NCBI GenBank assembly: GCA_030765045.1
Contig: CM060962.1
Span: 147,112,525-147,176,524 of the forward strand
Direction of reading: 5' to 3'
Origin: Tenodera sinensis
Lineage: Eukaryota > Arthropoda > Insecta > Mantodea > Mantidae
DNA: 64,000 nt
Below, piece after piece: positions 11,316 through 23,277 of the stretch; position 1 is the first letter of the stretch; every line of letters begins with the position of its first letter. The position numbers and the translations under genes were made by a program. Under the pieces are notes generated by a model, which saw nothing but the letters and a program-made list of their open reading frames with translations, ran no database searches and was not told the DNA's origin.

Positions 11316-11805
11316 CAATATGTTTGTTATATAAATATATTGCTATTGTGAATGTAGCAGTACTTAGTTTCCAAGTTTATACCGAATAAAATAATCCTTA
11401 TAAACATTAATATGTTGGTTGTATAGTGCATTATGTATTATAAATATGTGAAAATAAATAAAAATATAATAAATGCATAAATAAAAAGCAACAAAAACAA
11501 TAAATGACAAAAATAACGAAATTTCATGTCTTAATTTCTCACTCACACAGAAAAGTTAATCAGCATGTATCGACTTTTGAAAAAACTCCGCATTTCAAAC
11601 CCCAAATTTGCACCTGTTAAACTATGTTATTTGTTTCTTTTCACATTCAGTGAGACAGTGTCAGGAAGGAGAATTAAATGATTAATATAGTTGCTGTACT
11701 AATCAATTAGTATTGCCAATAAATAGAAAAAACCGTTTTTCTCAGAAACGCATTTTGTGCATCTATCGAGCTTTGAAAAAACGCTCAATTCCCCCAACTC
11801 AAATA
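11316..11805. other. Intronic, AT-rich, no gene seen
   Basis: A/T-rich sequence with no supported frame. Inverted copies of the motif noted at 9.8 kb occur near 11565 and 11765. Confidence 0.4.
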
Positions 11806-12130
11806 CGGTAGAACCACAGTTAACCGACACCTGACTAACCAAGGTCCCAAAGTGTGCCACGCAAACTATGGAGTGTAAAAATAGAAATGACACACAGAGG
11901 AATGTTGGGGCACAAGGGTGGCAGATGAAACAGTCACTGAAAATGATGTAGCTGAGCGGACCAACACAGATGAAGAATTGGAAGTGACTGATGAGATGAC
12001 AGAGGCAGTGAATGTAGTGGCTGAAGAATGTGACAATGTACACATTGAAATGGATAATCAGCCACAGTGAAGGATGCAAAGCAATAGAAAGGACCATTGG
12101 TTACCTAGAGAAACAGAGACAACTACAAGA
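11806..12130 (+). pseudogene. pogo/Tigger-like element fragment
   Basis: It begins with CGGTAGAACCACAGTTAACC, a terminus of the kind used by pogo/Tigger elements. Downstream is an acidic frame (ADETVTENDVAERTNTDEEL, then EVTDEMTEAVNVVAEE) ending at a stop near 12069, similar to the acidic C-terminal tails of Tigger transposases. No catalytic DDE motif is present, so only an end fragment survives. Assignment rests on the terminus plus composition. Confidence 0.35.
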
Positions 12131-12567
12131 GACCTACTGCTATGATGACTGCATGAAACAATGGTAAAGAAGTGAGCGAGTTCTGTTAAAAAGAAAATAC
12201 TTAGGACTTTTTGAAGAAATATTTTTTACTGGAACATGTGCATACTGTAAGTATGTACTGTATTGAAAGTAACAAAAGTGGTACCTTATATGTAAAAAGC
12301 TATGCCTTCAAAAGCATAACAAATGTATGGAGGGGATGTCACATTTATGTATGTCTTTTGATATTAAATAATGAGTTAATTTTGATTTACGGTTTTGAGT
12401 GTATATCCAATTTAAAATACTATACTGTACATTTACAAATGTTGTAGCCTTTACAATGGGGACACATGAGCGTAATCTTTGCACCCGCTTGCATGTGGGT
12501 AATACTTGTGTATGTTTGAGATCTAAACACACAAGGCTGAGACATGTCGTCCTTTCAGTTCTCGAAG

Positions 12568-12654
12568 ATGGAAGCTGATGAAATTATTGCTGTAGTAGGT
12601 CTTGGCTATCTAGTATTAAAGAGAAGGAAAAACAGGGTGGGTACACCCAATTAA
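12568..12654 (+). pseudogene. Possible Harbinger-type nuclease start, 28 residues
   Basis: ATG at 12568 opens a 28-codon frame, MEADEIIAVVGLGYLVLKRR, then KNRVGTPN and a stop. Many Harbinger nucleases start with a short acidic then Leu-rich then Arg/Lys-rich segment like this. The match is short and no catalytic part follows. It could be chance. Confidence 0.2.
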
Positions 12655-12659
12655 CAGAG

Positions 12660-13344
12660 GCATTTGCATGGCAATTTTTATACACTGCATCCTTGACTCC
12701 ATTAGGATAGTGACACATTTAATTACTTTTGAATGCCAGCATCTTCATTTGACTATTATCTTTCAAATATAAAGGGATACTAGTCCTTATATACATCACA
12801 AGCAGCATCCCATAAAATAGGACGAATTTCAACCTCACTTAATTGCTCTGTATTCATCTTTGCAATTGCAGAGACACTTGGAGAAGCAGAATTCAAACTA
12901 GAGCTGAATGTGAAGTGTTCCACCCCTACTCTTGTTGATGCTAGTGAGTTCAGTGCACATGCAGTTTCTAGATTATGTGCATTCTAGCATTTCAATTCTG
13001 CTCCCCGACATGGCATGCGTTTATGCTCACTTTGCTTTCATAACCTTGATTATGCACTGGGCATATGTGCTGTTCGATTTGTTGCCTAGTGAAGCTAAGC
13101 TGTGTGCATATTACATGCCTAAAACGTACGACAAATAAATGCTCGTGTGTCCCCAGGGTTAGAGTACAGTATAAATGGATTTTTACTTTAGCGGAGTTAA
13201 ACTTTTGGCCCCTTTACTTGCATAATTTTGAACTTCAATGTGCAACATTTCAAAGCACTGGCAAGGGCTTGGACATAGACAATAGACATCTTTAGTCACA
13301 GTAAAGTAATTTTCATAAATCTGAGCCATTTGAAGATGCAATTT
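12660..13344. other. Intronic, no gene seen
   Basis: No supported frame or repeat structure. Confidence 0.4.
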
Positions 13345-13860
13345 TTATTTTAGGCAGGTACACAACAACCCAATAACAATAATCCGAATGGGAACATGTA
13401 TTATCATATCAATAGCGAAGTGGAGGTAGATATTTAAGACACAAGTCTTTGTTTCCTTGGAAAAATGTTGTGATAGGGTTAATATTCGAGCTGTGTGATG
13501 GCCATATTGTACCTCCCTGAAAATGCTCTGGGTATCGATGGGACATCCACTGAAATGTTCGTTTAGGAGATCCAAAACGTTTGCTGTACGAGGACGAGCT
13601 TCATCTTGCATGCACCATTGCATCTTCATTGGTAACCCTGTTGCATAAAGTTGTGGAAGAAAATTATTCTGCAACATGTCCATATAACGCACACTGTTAA
13701 CTGTGTCAATGAAAAAGATTGGACCAATAATTCCATGGCAGGGAGCTCACCTTGTACGAAAATGAACATTGAAGTGTCGCTAAGTCTCCGCTACACTCTG
13801 TTTCTGCGTAAAACTAGTCTTCAATTTCTGTTCTAGCGTCAACCGGCCTTTGCCCGTCAT
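13345..13860 (-). pseudogene. DDE-type DNA transposase relic, internally deleted
   Basis: An N-terminal piece (MTGKGRLTLEQKLKTS, ATG at 13860) is followed after a gap by IIGPIFFIDTVNSVRYMDML, then QNNFLPQL and QWCMQDEARPRTANVLDLL. The last matches the WMQDGARPHTAN block, holding the second catalytic Asp, of a Tc1-related insect transposase group; the Gly and His of the block are changed here. The first catalytic region and the last are missing, so the helix-turn-helix and central domain were joined by deletion. Inactive. Confidence 0.5.
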
Positions 13861-13899
13861 ATTACTCAACTGAAACGGTGACGACACGCATGCATGATA

Positions 13900-15220
13900 A
13901 TGACAACTGTTGCCTTCTGTTGAACCATTCGAGAACTATGGTTACTCGTCACAAAATTCCGAAGTTACAAACCTCCAAATAAAATATTTATTAGATGTCA
14001 GTGTATGACATTTCATATGCCACCCTGTTAATCTAATTGGTTTGTTTGGTTTCACGCCATGCCCGGGAATGAGAAATAGAAAGTTAAAACTTGGCCGAGT
14101 CTTCTTTCCCATTCCTGGAAAGCTTCACATCAGCTATGGACACTCATATGAATGCAAATCTTTCAACTTTCTCGTTCTGGTTATCATTACTGTTGGTTTT
14201 GAACAAGCCTTAACGGACAATGTATAAAATTCTTTTGCACAATTTCATCCACAATGCAGTTATTTCCTTCTGGTAAGCTGCTATATACATTTAAAATGAT
14301 CTGTTAACACTTTGCATTCAACTTAGCACCTTTTCTATGTGATTTAAAATACAGATGGGGAGAACTCTTTGCACTACACATTGTTCTGACCATTTTTATT
14401 TTGCACAAAGTTTGATAACCTAAGAAATTACAAATGCTTTCGCACAACTGCAGCATAACATACTGAAATTAAAGTAGTGTAGATGTAACTTGTTCCTCTT
14501 CATACTAATGTTTTCATCGTAGATTGCTGTTAGTGATGTTAAATTACGTGTTCGTATGATTTTGTTACTTCCATTCTTTGTGTTGTCTTTGTAAATGGTT
14601 GATGTTGGTATCAATGCAATACTTCCAATATAAAACCAAAAGTTACATTAAAATTACTTTAACTTAATGTAAGCTTGTATAACATAACCACAACTATGTA
14701 ATGCTAGGCAGCAAAAACCATATAGGCCTATTTTTGAAGTGTAATAAAAGTTTTAGGAGGGACTATTTTTGGTTTCAGCACAATCTATTATGTGTAGGGG
14801 AGAAAAGAAATCAAAGGGGCTGCTTTGTTCTTGATCTGAAGACCAGTAGAGAAGATTAAACGTTTGTAAGAATAGTTTGTACAAGAGTGAGTAGAGCAAA
14901 TCATGTGAGTGCAACATATCAGATTTTCTTTTGTTATGGTATTACAATTACACAATCCAAAAGTGAAAAAACTTTCGAAAATGTACGCATTCTTGATGTA
15001 TTTCGACCTCCTGCATTAAAAGATATCACCCACAGTTTTTGCACAAATCACATATTTTGCAATATCACACACAAAAATACACAGACACACACGCGCACGC
15101 ACACACACACGAATCATGCAGAAGTAGAATACACGCTTAAAACATTAAAATGTACACACAGTGAACAGATGAATACAGAATATGTGGTACTAAACATGCA
15201 CTAACATCCTTCATTCCATG
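13900..15220. other. Intronic, no gene; CA-rich microsatellite
   Basis: No supported gene. An imperfect (CA)n tract lies at about 15068-15111, and the plus-strand frame running through it is a by-product of the repeat. Confidence 0.45.
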
Positions 15221-15224
15221 CTTT

Positions 15225-15860
15225 CTCACTTGTAATGGCATGGTCCCTAATTTTCCTCTTATGGGAAATATCTGTGGTCACGGTGAAGCGTCCAGCAGTA
15301 GTCACAATCATCCGAACATCCCCTGCTCCCTGGTATTGTCCTTGATATACTCTGGGCTATGAGTGCCATGAAGTTTCTTACCACAGAATTTAAGGCAGTC
15401 CAGGCTTCTCACTCCACCACGTTCATTGAATGAAGGAAATCTTCATCTAGCATTTCCAAATATCAGTGCCAGGGAACACACCCTTTTTCAACTTAGCATC
15501 TGACAGGATGGGGAACTTCTAACCTAGATATTCAAAACATTTACCACACTTTGCCTTGACAAACTGCTTCATTATGCCCAGTTTAATGTGCAGAAGTGGC
15601 AAATGTATTGTCTCTTTTCACTAGAGGGTCACACTAGGTATTTTGCCCTCCCCCCCCAAACCAAGTCCAACCTTTAGGATCACCGCTTTTTCCCAATGTT
15701 GTCACGAGCTCAACAGAAACAGGGGAATTTGGTATATCCTGATTGTTGTCCTAGAATCATACCCAAGACTTTCAAATCATCACACAGCATCCAATTGTGA
15801 TCCCCATAATGAATATGCAATTTGTGCAAAAGCTGTGGGTGATACATGTTCCAATATTTT
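15225..15860 (-). pseudogene. Arthropod transposon-associated protein relic (GYTKFPCF / DYCWTL family)
   Basis: Minus-strand translation across broken frames gives LGQQSGYTKFPCF, then LPLLHIKLGIMKQFVKA, FPILSDAKLKKG, and finally DYCWTLHRD. The same motifs occur in the same order in a large family of uncharacterised arthropod proteins that are present in many copies and are probably transposon-encoded. At least four stops or frameshifts are present, and the segment between KNFMAL and DYCWTL is shortened. The function of the family is not known to me; I infer mobile origin from copy number in arthropods. Confidence 0.55.
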
Positions 15861-15959
15861 CGAATTCAGGAGGTCAAATTACACAAAGAAAGCCTACATT
15901 TTTGAAAAATATTTTTGGGACCTGGCAATTTTCTGTATCGTGTTACTGATTTAAGTTAT

Positions 15960-16640
15960 ATATAGTACAATTATAGTACATTTCTTACTTTATTAATGAG
16001 CCAAATCCATTTCTTCTTGACTCTAAATTGATATTCCCCTAAATTATTAACCCAAGATAGTTGACGAAAAACGTTTGATTGCCTTTTTTTCTGCCATCAG
16101 TCATTTGTTTCAGATTAATTCTTTCTTCCAAATGACTGTATGCATGCATTCAAACAAAAAATGGTTTGCACCCTTTTCCCCAAATAAAGAGCAAGTAGCT
16201 TCTTTAAACCATCACCTATAACCTTTTAGTTTCCATATCCCCAATCAGAACCATGCTTCCTCCAAGATTTTTGCTACTCTTATCTATGTACAGCTGCTTT
16301 CCATCATTCCTACTAAAATTCTATAGAATTTGAGAGAACTTCTCTTTTTCATAATTGCACATTAGCACTGTCTATCAGTATTTTCTACCTAACATCTATT
16401 TCCCAAAATCCTGTAACTATTTATTCCTTTACCGACAGTATATAGCCCATACTGTTTACTACTAGTTGTTGCCTTATTTCGTCTACCAAATTCTTTCAAC
16501 TGTACACCAATGGAAATGCAGCTAATGTCTTTGTAACAATCTGAACGGTAACTTATTAAGCGGAACTACAGTGCCAACAACTTCAATTCTTTTAAAAAGT
16601 TTTACCGTTTATAATACTTCTAATGACTTAAGGTGTTACA
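15960..16640. other. Intronic, no gene seen
   Basis: No supported frame, repeat or structured element. Confidence 0.4.
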
Positions 16641-16649
16641 GAACAAAGT

Positions 16650-17895
16650 AACAAAAATGCAACACTTGAAGGCTGTAGTTGACTTTGAGATGGAACGTTG
16701 TAGGTTTGTGGGTGTTTGAGGAAGTGATACTGGGACTGGATGACCTCGGGAGCCACAATGCGATGGTTGACAGAAGGGTCTTGCGACTCGACTGAGATGA
16801 GGTGATACTTAGGAGCCCAAACAAGCAGCTAGGGATATGCACTGACCCTGATGGAGAATTTGGTAGTGCCTGTGAGAAGTGAGGTGGATGTTCAAATGTA
16901 CCTGCAGGGGAAGCCGTCAAGGAATAGGGTGCTGGACCGGAAGATGCCCTCGGATGGATTATGGTTGCCAGGGCATTGTTGCCTTGCCGGAAGAAAGTGC
17001 CTGTGAGGCTGCTGTATCCTTCAGTCAGTGATCAGGGTACATGCAGGGATGGAGCTGGGGAATTGCGAGCCAGCTGTATGACATTGTGGCATGGACTTGT
17101 GGAGCCAGCCACATTGTGGGACCAGGAGTCTTGGCTGAAAGACTCGGTGAAGAGGGCGGCCGACCATCTGACCAGAGAGCAACTGGAGAGAGTCCGACAT
17201 CTACTTGAACGTTATCGGTCAGTCTTCAGCCAAGGGAACAATTACGGTCACACCAATCAAGTGCTCCACCATATTGACACTGGATGGAGATGCCTGCCCT
17301 ATCTAGCAACCACCAAGATGTGTTGCTCTGGCAAAGCAGGCAGAGGTATGGGACATGTTGCAGGACACAAGATATAGGGGGATCATCAAAGAATCTGACA
17401 GACCTTAGTGTTCCCCTGTAGTCCTGGAGAAGAATGGCAAGCTTTGTTTCTGCATGGATTACTGGAAACCGAATGCTATCACCTAAAAGGACTGCTTTCT
17501 GTTGCACCGGATTGACAACATTATGGATACTCTTGCTGGTGCCCAGTGGTTCTCAACGTTGGACTTGAAATTGCAGTACCGACAGGTGGCTCTAGACCCC
17601 AGGAGCAAGGAGAAGACTGCATTTTTGACAGGCCAAGGGCTCAGGCAATTCAGTTTTGCTTTTTGGCCTATGTAATGCGCCAACCACCTTGTACCCAAAT
17701 GCACGGTCGACAAGCTGCGACAAAGGTACTACTGGTTGAGGTACGGGTGGATTCCGAGAGGTGCCACTGCCAATGTCATGTGTGTGCGGCAAGTCGCGGC
17801 CTGCAGACTAGGAGCAGAGGTCATGTGGGAGCACCATTCAAGCACATCGTCACTGATGCAGCTGGACCATTCCCTGTCTCTGACAGGGGATGAAA
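16650..17895 (+). pseudogene. Gypsy-type LTR retrotransposon pol remnant with RT-IN deletion
   Basis: In order: a protease C-terminal piece (EVILGLDDLGSHNAMVD), a linker (MVARALLPCRKKVPVRLLYP), LTREQLERVRHLLERYRSVF leading into the RT, then KNGKLCFCMDYWKPNAI-like and ILDTLAGAQWFSTLDLK-like RT motifs A and before, and a FGLCNAPTT-like block at about 17680. There the sequence jumps directly into the integrase zinc-finger and core start (CHVCAASRGLQTRSRG, then DAAGPFPVSDRG). The RT catalytic box, RNase H and tether are missing. No LTRs were found. Frames shift several times; base composition is GC-richer than the surroundings. Confidence 0.65.
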
Positions 17896-17915
17896 TTAGC
17901 CACACTAACCCAACA

Positions 17916-18283
17916 CAAATTTATTAATTATTCCATTAGAAGTAACCAGAATTTCTCATACTGTGATCATGAATGGCATATTAAGATATGGTGCAGCTAT
18001 ATGGGCCCAAAGAGCTAGAGTGCTGAAAAATATTAAGATTCTATGTAGGACTCGGAGACAAGTGTATGCAAGTTGTATGGGTTTAGTAAGTACGACATCA
18101 ACCATGGCTATTCTGGTGGCTTTAGTTATATGGCCTACAGACTTGAACATTAGAGTACAAGGTGCAATGCATGGGTGAAGGAACAAGCATATTAAGAATA
18201 GGAGACATATTAGGCAGGTTATGTACCTCGAAGCATGAAATGAAGGACGTTCTGATAAATGAATGGCAAACAGAAAGGAACAT
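17916..18283 (+). pseudogene. R1/Jockey-like LINE RT thumb fragment
   Basis: The plus strand reads GILRYGAAIWAQRARVLKNI, then RQVYASCMGLVSTTSTMAIL and IWPTDLNIRVQ, the order seen after the RT palm in R1-like LINEs (YGAxVWA, AYRTTSTxAL, PPLDL). A later block, TSKHEMKDVLINEWQTE, fits the region before the C-terminal zinc knuckle. No endonuclease or catalytic RT part is present. It abuts the TIR-element fragment at 18283. Confidence 0.5.
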
Positions 18284-19134
18284 GCAATTTTTTTTTTTTT
18301 TTTTTTTTTTTACCTTAGACTGCTGCAACCACGAAAATTCTAAAATTCAAACAATATTCGGTATAATGATTCTTATATAATAGAGTATGCAAATATATCG
18401 TAAAAATAATATTAATAAAGCGCAAAATAAGCGTGTCACACCATAAAGAAAACATACAGATTATTTAACCTATTGATAAGATTAAACAAATTGGAGAAAA
18501 TATTACATATGTCAAGTTTCAGAAGTGTTTGATTTGACGTGAAATGACCTATTTCAGTGTTTATGCTAACAGTTTGACTTTGACGGAAGTGCAACATATA
18601 AGACGCAATCAGCTGCACGCAGTGTGTATACCTTTTGGCCGTGAAAGCTGCGTTACCCAGTCTGCACAGCTTGGTATGTTATTTAATTTCTCTGCATGTA
18701 TTTAGAATCCCATTTTGAACTTTTTCTAGGATTACATGGCATCATCAAGCTACATTTTACAAATTTTCCCGGAAATTTTTAGTTAAGAGTAAGCATTGTT
18801 AATGATGTTTGTAATGTTAATGGCCTTGTAAAAATAGGAAATATCACACTAATTGTTTTTTGTTTAACGTATAAATAAAGTACACATTTCAGGGATCAAA
18901 ATGAGCTACAGATCATATTTATCTGAAAAATAATACCAGAGATATTTATGTTTATGTAGAACGCTGTGCGCAAAATATCCGAAAATTTAATGCTTTATAT
19001 TTACCAAAATAATTAATTTACAAACAAAAAAATAGGGGTATCATGTTTTCATTCACAGAGCATGTAAATTTAATATTAATAAAATTGGAGACATGAAGAT
19101 CAAATTTTGTGCAATTTGACATGGAATGACTCAC
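18283..19134 (-). mobile_element. Truncated copy of the long-TIR element found at 33138
   Basis: This segment is a reverse-complement relative of about 33138-33968, including the terminal block that ends TTTGACATGGAATGACTCA at 19134. The left side breaks off in a run of T (18289-18312) next to the LINE fragment. No coding frame is recognised. It shows that the element at 33 kb is a dispersed family. Confidence 0.7.
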
Positions 19135-20164
19135 ATGGCAACATTGTGTCTGCTTGGAAATAAGCGACATGACAACCTTGCTGGGTGCAAAGGTAATCTA
19201 CAACTGCATTCTGTTCTGTTTAATGTGTCATGAATTACCTTATTCACCGGCATCCATATCTGGTAATTTACACTATTACATGCTTATATATTTTATTATG
19301 GTAATAGTCCATGAAATTCATTGAGATGCTTTTGAATGTGAATGTTTAAAGAGAAATATTAATTTCAGGAGGAATGTTTGACACTTGAGGTAGGCGTGTT
19401 CCTGGCTTCATTTTCAGCAATTAATATCTTAGGACGCATTCAGTTGTAAAATTTCAATCATACTGAAGCATTCATAAAACAACGGGAAAAGTTTCAACGG
19501 TCATGGAATAAAAGCTTTATCAGAAATAGATTCCATTAGTTTGTATACTTTTATATTGCAGACGGGTTATATAAATAATAATGTTCCCATTAAGAAAGAA
19601 AAAGGGAAATAAAAAGAAGTGTGTTAAATGGGATTCAAACCCATGTCAGCCCACAATGTACATTTGAAAGAAAATGCTTTAGCCAGCGAATACAGGGATT
19701 TGGTCTGTCTGAATAAACTCACTTACTATAAGTCTAGCAACAAAACTGAATCATTTTAGTTATAGTCCACAACTTAATAGAAACACCATAAGAACATATG
19801 TTCTGCAGGTGCACTGAAGTTGAATCTGCAATGTTTGCCCGTTAATGTAGAAGGATTGCTGAAATATTGCTTTTCAAAACGAGGTGATGTGAGTTGCGAG
19901 GTGACATGGCTGCCATGTCCTCCAAACAGCAAGGGAAGCATATGACTAATTTAATTCTCATACCACCTATGCAAGCACGCCTGAGAATTAGGTGACCCTT
20001 CGTGCACATCTCACTGAAGATGGGTATTTACTTTTGTGAAAGATTGTACAGGACACCTTAGACAAGGTTGTCAATGAAGTCCTACATTATTTAATTTATG
20101 TATTGATGTTTTGGAAGTAGTGAGTGAAATAAACAGGCATATGCCAACAATGACTGAGATTCCA
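19135..20164. other. Intronic, no gene; one weak tRNA-like stretch
   Basis: Near 19625-19700 the minus strand has a B-box-like GGGTTTGAATCCCAT with an upstream GCTGGCTAAAGCA. It is too divergent to call a tRNA gene and is perhaps an old SINE head. Confidence 0.3.
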
Positions 20165-20545
20165 CATTTATTATGAAGGTTGTCCAGAAAGTAAAGAGCA
20201 TTGTGTTATAAGTAAATAACGGAAGATACCAACACAAAACTATATTTACAAAGATACAGTACCTTAATCTATTTCTCAACATAATTCCCATTCGCATCAA
20301 GACATTCTAATGTGGTACCAGTTTTTCAATGTTGGAAGTTATACTTTCCTACCTCTGTAGACCTGAACCAACATGTCAGTCACTTCAAGGTCATCGGATG
20401 GAAACACTTCTCCCAAACAGTCCTATAGGTTTGGAAACAAGTGAAAAGTTGCACGGAGATTGTCCAAAAATTTCCCACTTTATTACTATATTTAAGAAGA
20501 GTGGTAGATTGGGAAGGCATGAAAAATGGTGTTGGGAAGCTACAG
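20165..20545 (-). pseudogene. mariner-like transposase C-terminal fragment
   Basis: The terminus AAGGTTGTCCAGAAAGTAA at 20175 is mariner-like. The minus strand then reads a C-terminus LDANGNYVEK (the usual mariner ending is DGDYVEK), preceded by KTGTTLEC. Farther upstream only loose similarity remains (FHMFPNLPLF-like). It differs in its end sequence from the copy at 20623 and is a separate, older insertion. Confidence 0.45.
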
Positions 20546-20622
20546 AAACTGTAGTGGTTAATAAATGACATTTGGTCATCTGACTCGGCAGTAATGTGGA
20601 ATGGAGTGAATAGAAGAAAATA

Positions 20623-21934
20623 TGAGGTGCATCCAGAAAGTAAGTCCCGATCGCGTCCAGAGATGGCACCACCAGTCGGATAGGAATGAGTGTGCACAGG
20701 AGAAGGGAGGAAGTATATGGTAACATTGCAGTAAAGTTTCAGTTTTGTGACGGCAGTAGTTACTGCTCTGTGTTAGGAGAAAATGGCTGCTCCGATATTG
20801 TCTCCTGCCAAATGCGAAGTTCGTGCAGTCATCTGATTTTTGCATGCTCAAAAGCAATCTTCAGCAGAGATCCATCGCCAATTGTGTCACATGTATGGAC
20901 AAGACATCGGTGACAGTAAGGTAAAACAATGGTGCAGGCAATTCACGGAAGGAAGAACCAATATTCACGACGAAGACCGTAATGGCTGACCGTCCCTAGT
21001 GACGCCAGAAGTGTTGGAAAGTGTGCGGCAAGCAATTGTGCAGAACTGGTGCTTCAGAATTTCAGAACTCTGTCAGATTCCCCAGATGTCTCGCTCACTT
21101 TTGCACAAAATTGTCTCCCGGTGGCTTGGTTTTCACAAAGTGTGTGCAAGATGGGTGCCTAGACAACTGACAGATGAACACCAAACGTCTGGCCGCAGCA
21201 TTGACATTCCTACAGTGATATGCAACGGAAGGTGACCAGTTTCTCGGCAATATTGTCACTGGGGATGAAAAATGTTGCAAATGCCACACCAGAGACAAAA
21301 CAACAATCAATGCATTGGCTGCATAGTGGTTCACCTGCGAAGACCAAATTCAAGATCACAATCTGTCAAAAAATCATGGGCACTGTCTTCTGGGATCGAC
21401 GTGGTGTCCTCTTGTGTGGCTTTTTACAGTGAGGGAAGACCCTAAATGATGACCAATTTTGCCAGACATGGCACAAACTCAGGCGGCAATCCAGAACAAG
21501 AGATGTGGAGTGTTGACAAGAGGCATTACGCTTGTGCATGACAATGCAAGACCCCATACAGCCAACGCCACATGAAATGTGTTGAATAAGTTTGGATGGG
21601 AGGTCTTCGAACATCCACCCTACAGCCCTGACCTCGCTCCAAGTAACTTTCATGTCTTCCGTCTCATGAAGCGTTTTGTGGCAGGATAACGTTTTCACAG
21701 GACGCTGAGGTGCAGAATGAAGTGACTTTGTGGCTGCAGACATTGGTGGGAGAATCCTATGACTTGGGCATACAATTAATGGTGCACCGTTGTGATAAAT
21801 GCCTCAACAATGGTGGTGACTATGTTGAAAAGTAGCCAGTGAGTCTATGTAATTATTCCAATAAATATTTCTTACTTAATGATGTTTTTGTTCTCTTTAT
21901 CGATCATCGGGACTTACTTTCTGGATGCACCTTG
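20623..21934 (+). mobile_element. mariner transposon with both TIRs and TA duplication
   Basis: The ends share an inverted repeat, (T/C)(G/A)AGGTGCATCCAGAAAG then TAAGTCCCGAT, at 20623 and 21934. TA flanks both sides (20621-20622 and 21935-21936). At 1.3 kb it has the normal mariner length and encodes one degraded transposase. Confidence 0.88.
20783..21834 (+). pseudogene. mariner transposase, inactivated
   Basis: Begins MAAPILSPAKCEVRAVI, continues QKQSSAEIHRQLCHMYGQDI and VKQWCRQFTEGRTNI, and has WVPRQLTDEH before the catalytic core. Catalytic Asp motifs: IVTGDE, LVHDNARPHTA and YSPDLAPSNFHVF, fitting D,D34D. It ends NNGGDYVEK. Two TGA stops sit where CGA Arg would be expected (after AVI, and in NG-stop-PS), which fits CpG decay, and there are frameshifts in the middle. 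Length about 350 codons, as in intact relatives. Confidence 0.82.
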
Positions 21935-21979
21935 TAGTATTAGCAAAGGGAAATATGGCACTAAAAGTTATTACTGCTT

Positions 21980-23010
21980 GCAGACATAAGGGCTGTCCTA
22001 GAAGTATCCGACCAAACAAAGAAAGCACAAAAATTTTGGGAGAAAACATCTCTATTTCTTTATATGGTGTCCTTTGAGCTCGACACCTTTCCACAGTGAT
22101 GTCAATAGCTTTGATACCCTGTTTATAGTGAGAACCATTGAGCTCTGCAAAATAGAGATCACTGGAGACTCCATCTCTATCTACCATCAAACCATTTCTT
22201 TTAAGTTTGGAAACAGAAAATAATCAGAGGGAGCTAGATCTGGTGAATAGGATACATGGGGAAGCAATTCAAACTTTAACTCAGTGATTTTGGCCATGGC
22301 GATAATGGATGTATAAACTGGTGCATTGTCTTAATGAACCATAATGCTATTTCTCGCTAAATCGGACTGCTTTTGATTGATTCGAAACACTGAAGCACTA
22401 CAAGATGTTCTTATTAATACTCACCATTGATTGCTTTTCCTTTTTGAAGATAATGAAAATTATTCCACTTGCATCCCAAAAAACTGACACCATGACCTTT
22501 GCCTGCATGGAGCTGTTTTGCCATCTTTGGAGCTGATTCTCCCCTTTCAATCCGGTTTTGACTGTTCCTTCATCTCAGGTTTGAAGCGGTGGACCCATGC
22601 TTCATCCATGCAAAAATACTCAGCTTTGTTGAGGGGAAACACCTCAAACACTTGACTGAAACATCCTCATGACACTGTTTTTGTTCCATTGTGAGCAAAC
22701 ATGGCACACATCTTGTTCACAGCTTTATCATGTCCAAATTTTCAATCAGTATGCAATTTACAGCACCTTTTGAAATGCCTGCAATGTCTGCTAGCTCGCA
22801 CACTTTCAGTCAACAGCCATCCAGTATCATTATGCGGAGTTTCTTTACAATTTTTGATGTGGTTATCTCATTTGATCGACCACTGCGATGTTCATCTTGG
22901 CGGCTCGTACAACCTTACTTAAACTCTGCCACTCAATATTTTACCATTGTAAACGAAAGAGCAGACTTCCCCACAGTAGAATCTAGCTCAGCTTTAACAT
23001 TAATTGGAGG
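21980..23010 (-). pseudogene. mariner (irritans/mellifera-like) transposase relic
   Basis: The end at about 21988 (GGGCTGTCCTAGAAGTATCC) is followed on the minus strand by a transposase read from 23010 down: AELDSTVGKSALSFTMVKYW, an HTH region, KVMVSVFWDASGIIFI, MVHxDNAPVYTS, LLPHVSYSPDLAPSDYFLFP and YFAELNGSHYKQGIKAI. The second and third catalytic Asp motifs can be seen; the first is damaged. Many stops. The N-terminal side runs up to a hAT MITE at 23011, which truncates or interrupts it. Confidence 0.65.
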
Positions 23011-23277
23011 CAGGGTTGCCAAACCGTACGATAATTATGGGGGTGTAAGATAATTTTGATACTGGTGAAATATCTTTCACTGGTTTGTCAACCAGTTGAA
23101 AATTAATTACAAATAGCGACATCACTTTTGCCCTCATGGCCTGCCTACAATTTCATAAGTGTTATGCTGATACATTTATTGTTGTATTTGGTTTATGATG
23201 TACAATAATTTTGAATCCAAATCTATAATTTTGAGTGGCCGGTACGATAATTTTACTTTTAAACATTGGCAACCCTG
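23011..23277. mobile_element. hAT-type MITE, 267 bp
   Basis: It starts CAGGGTTGCCAAACCGTACG and ends with the complement (TTGGCAACCCTG). Flanks give an imperfect 8-bp duplication (ATTGGAGG and GTTGGAGA). Terminal and internal blocks match the longer element at 29468-30389, so it is a non-autonomous relative. Confidence 0.72.

Noticed and set aside
14887..15204. 105-codon ORF
   Set aside because: It runs through a CA microsatellite and shows no known domain.
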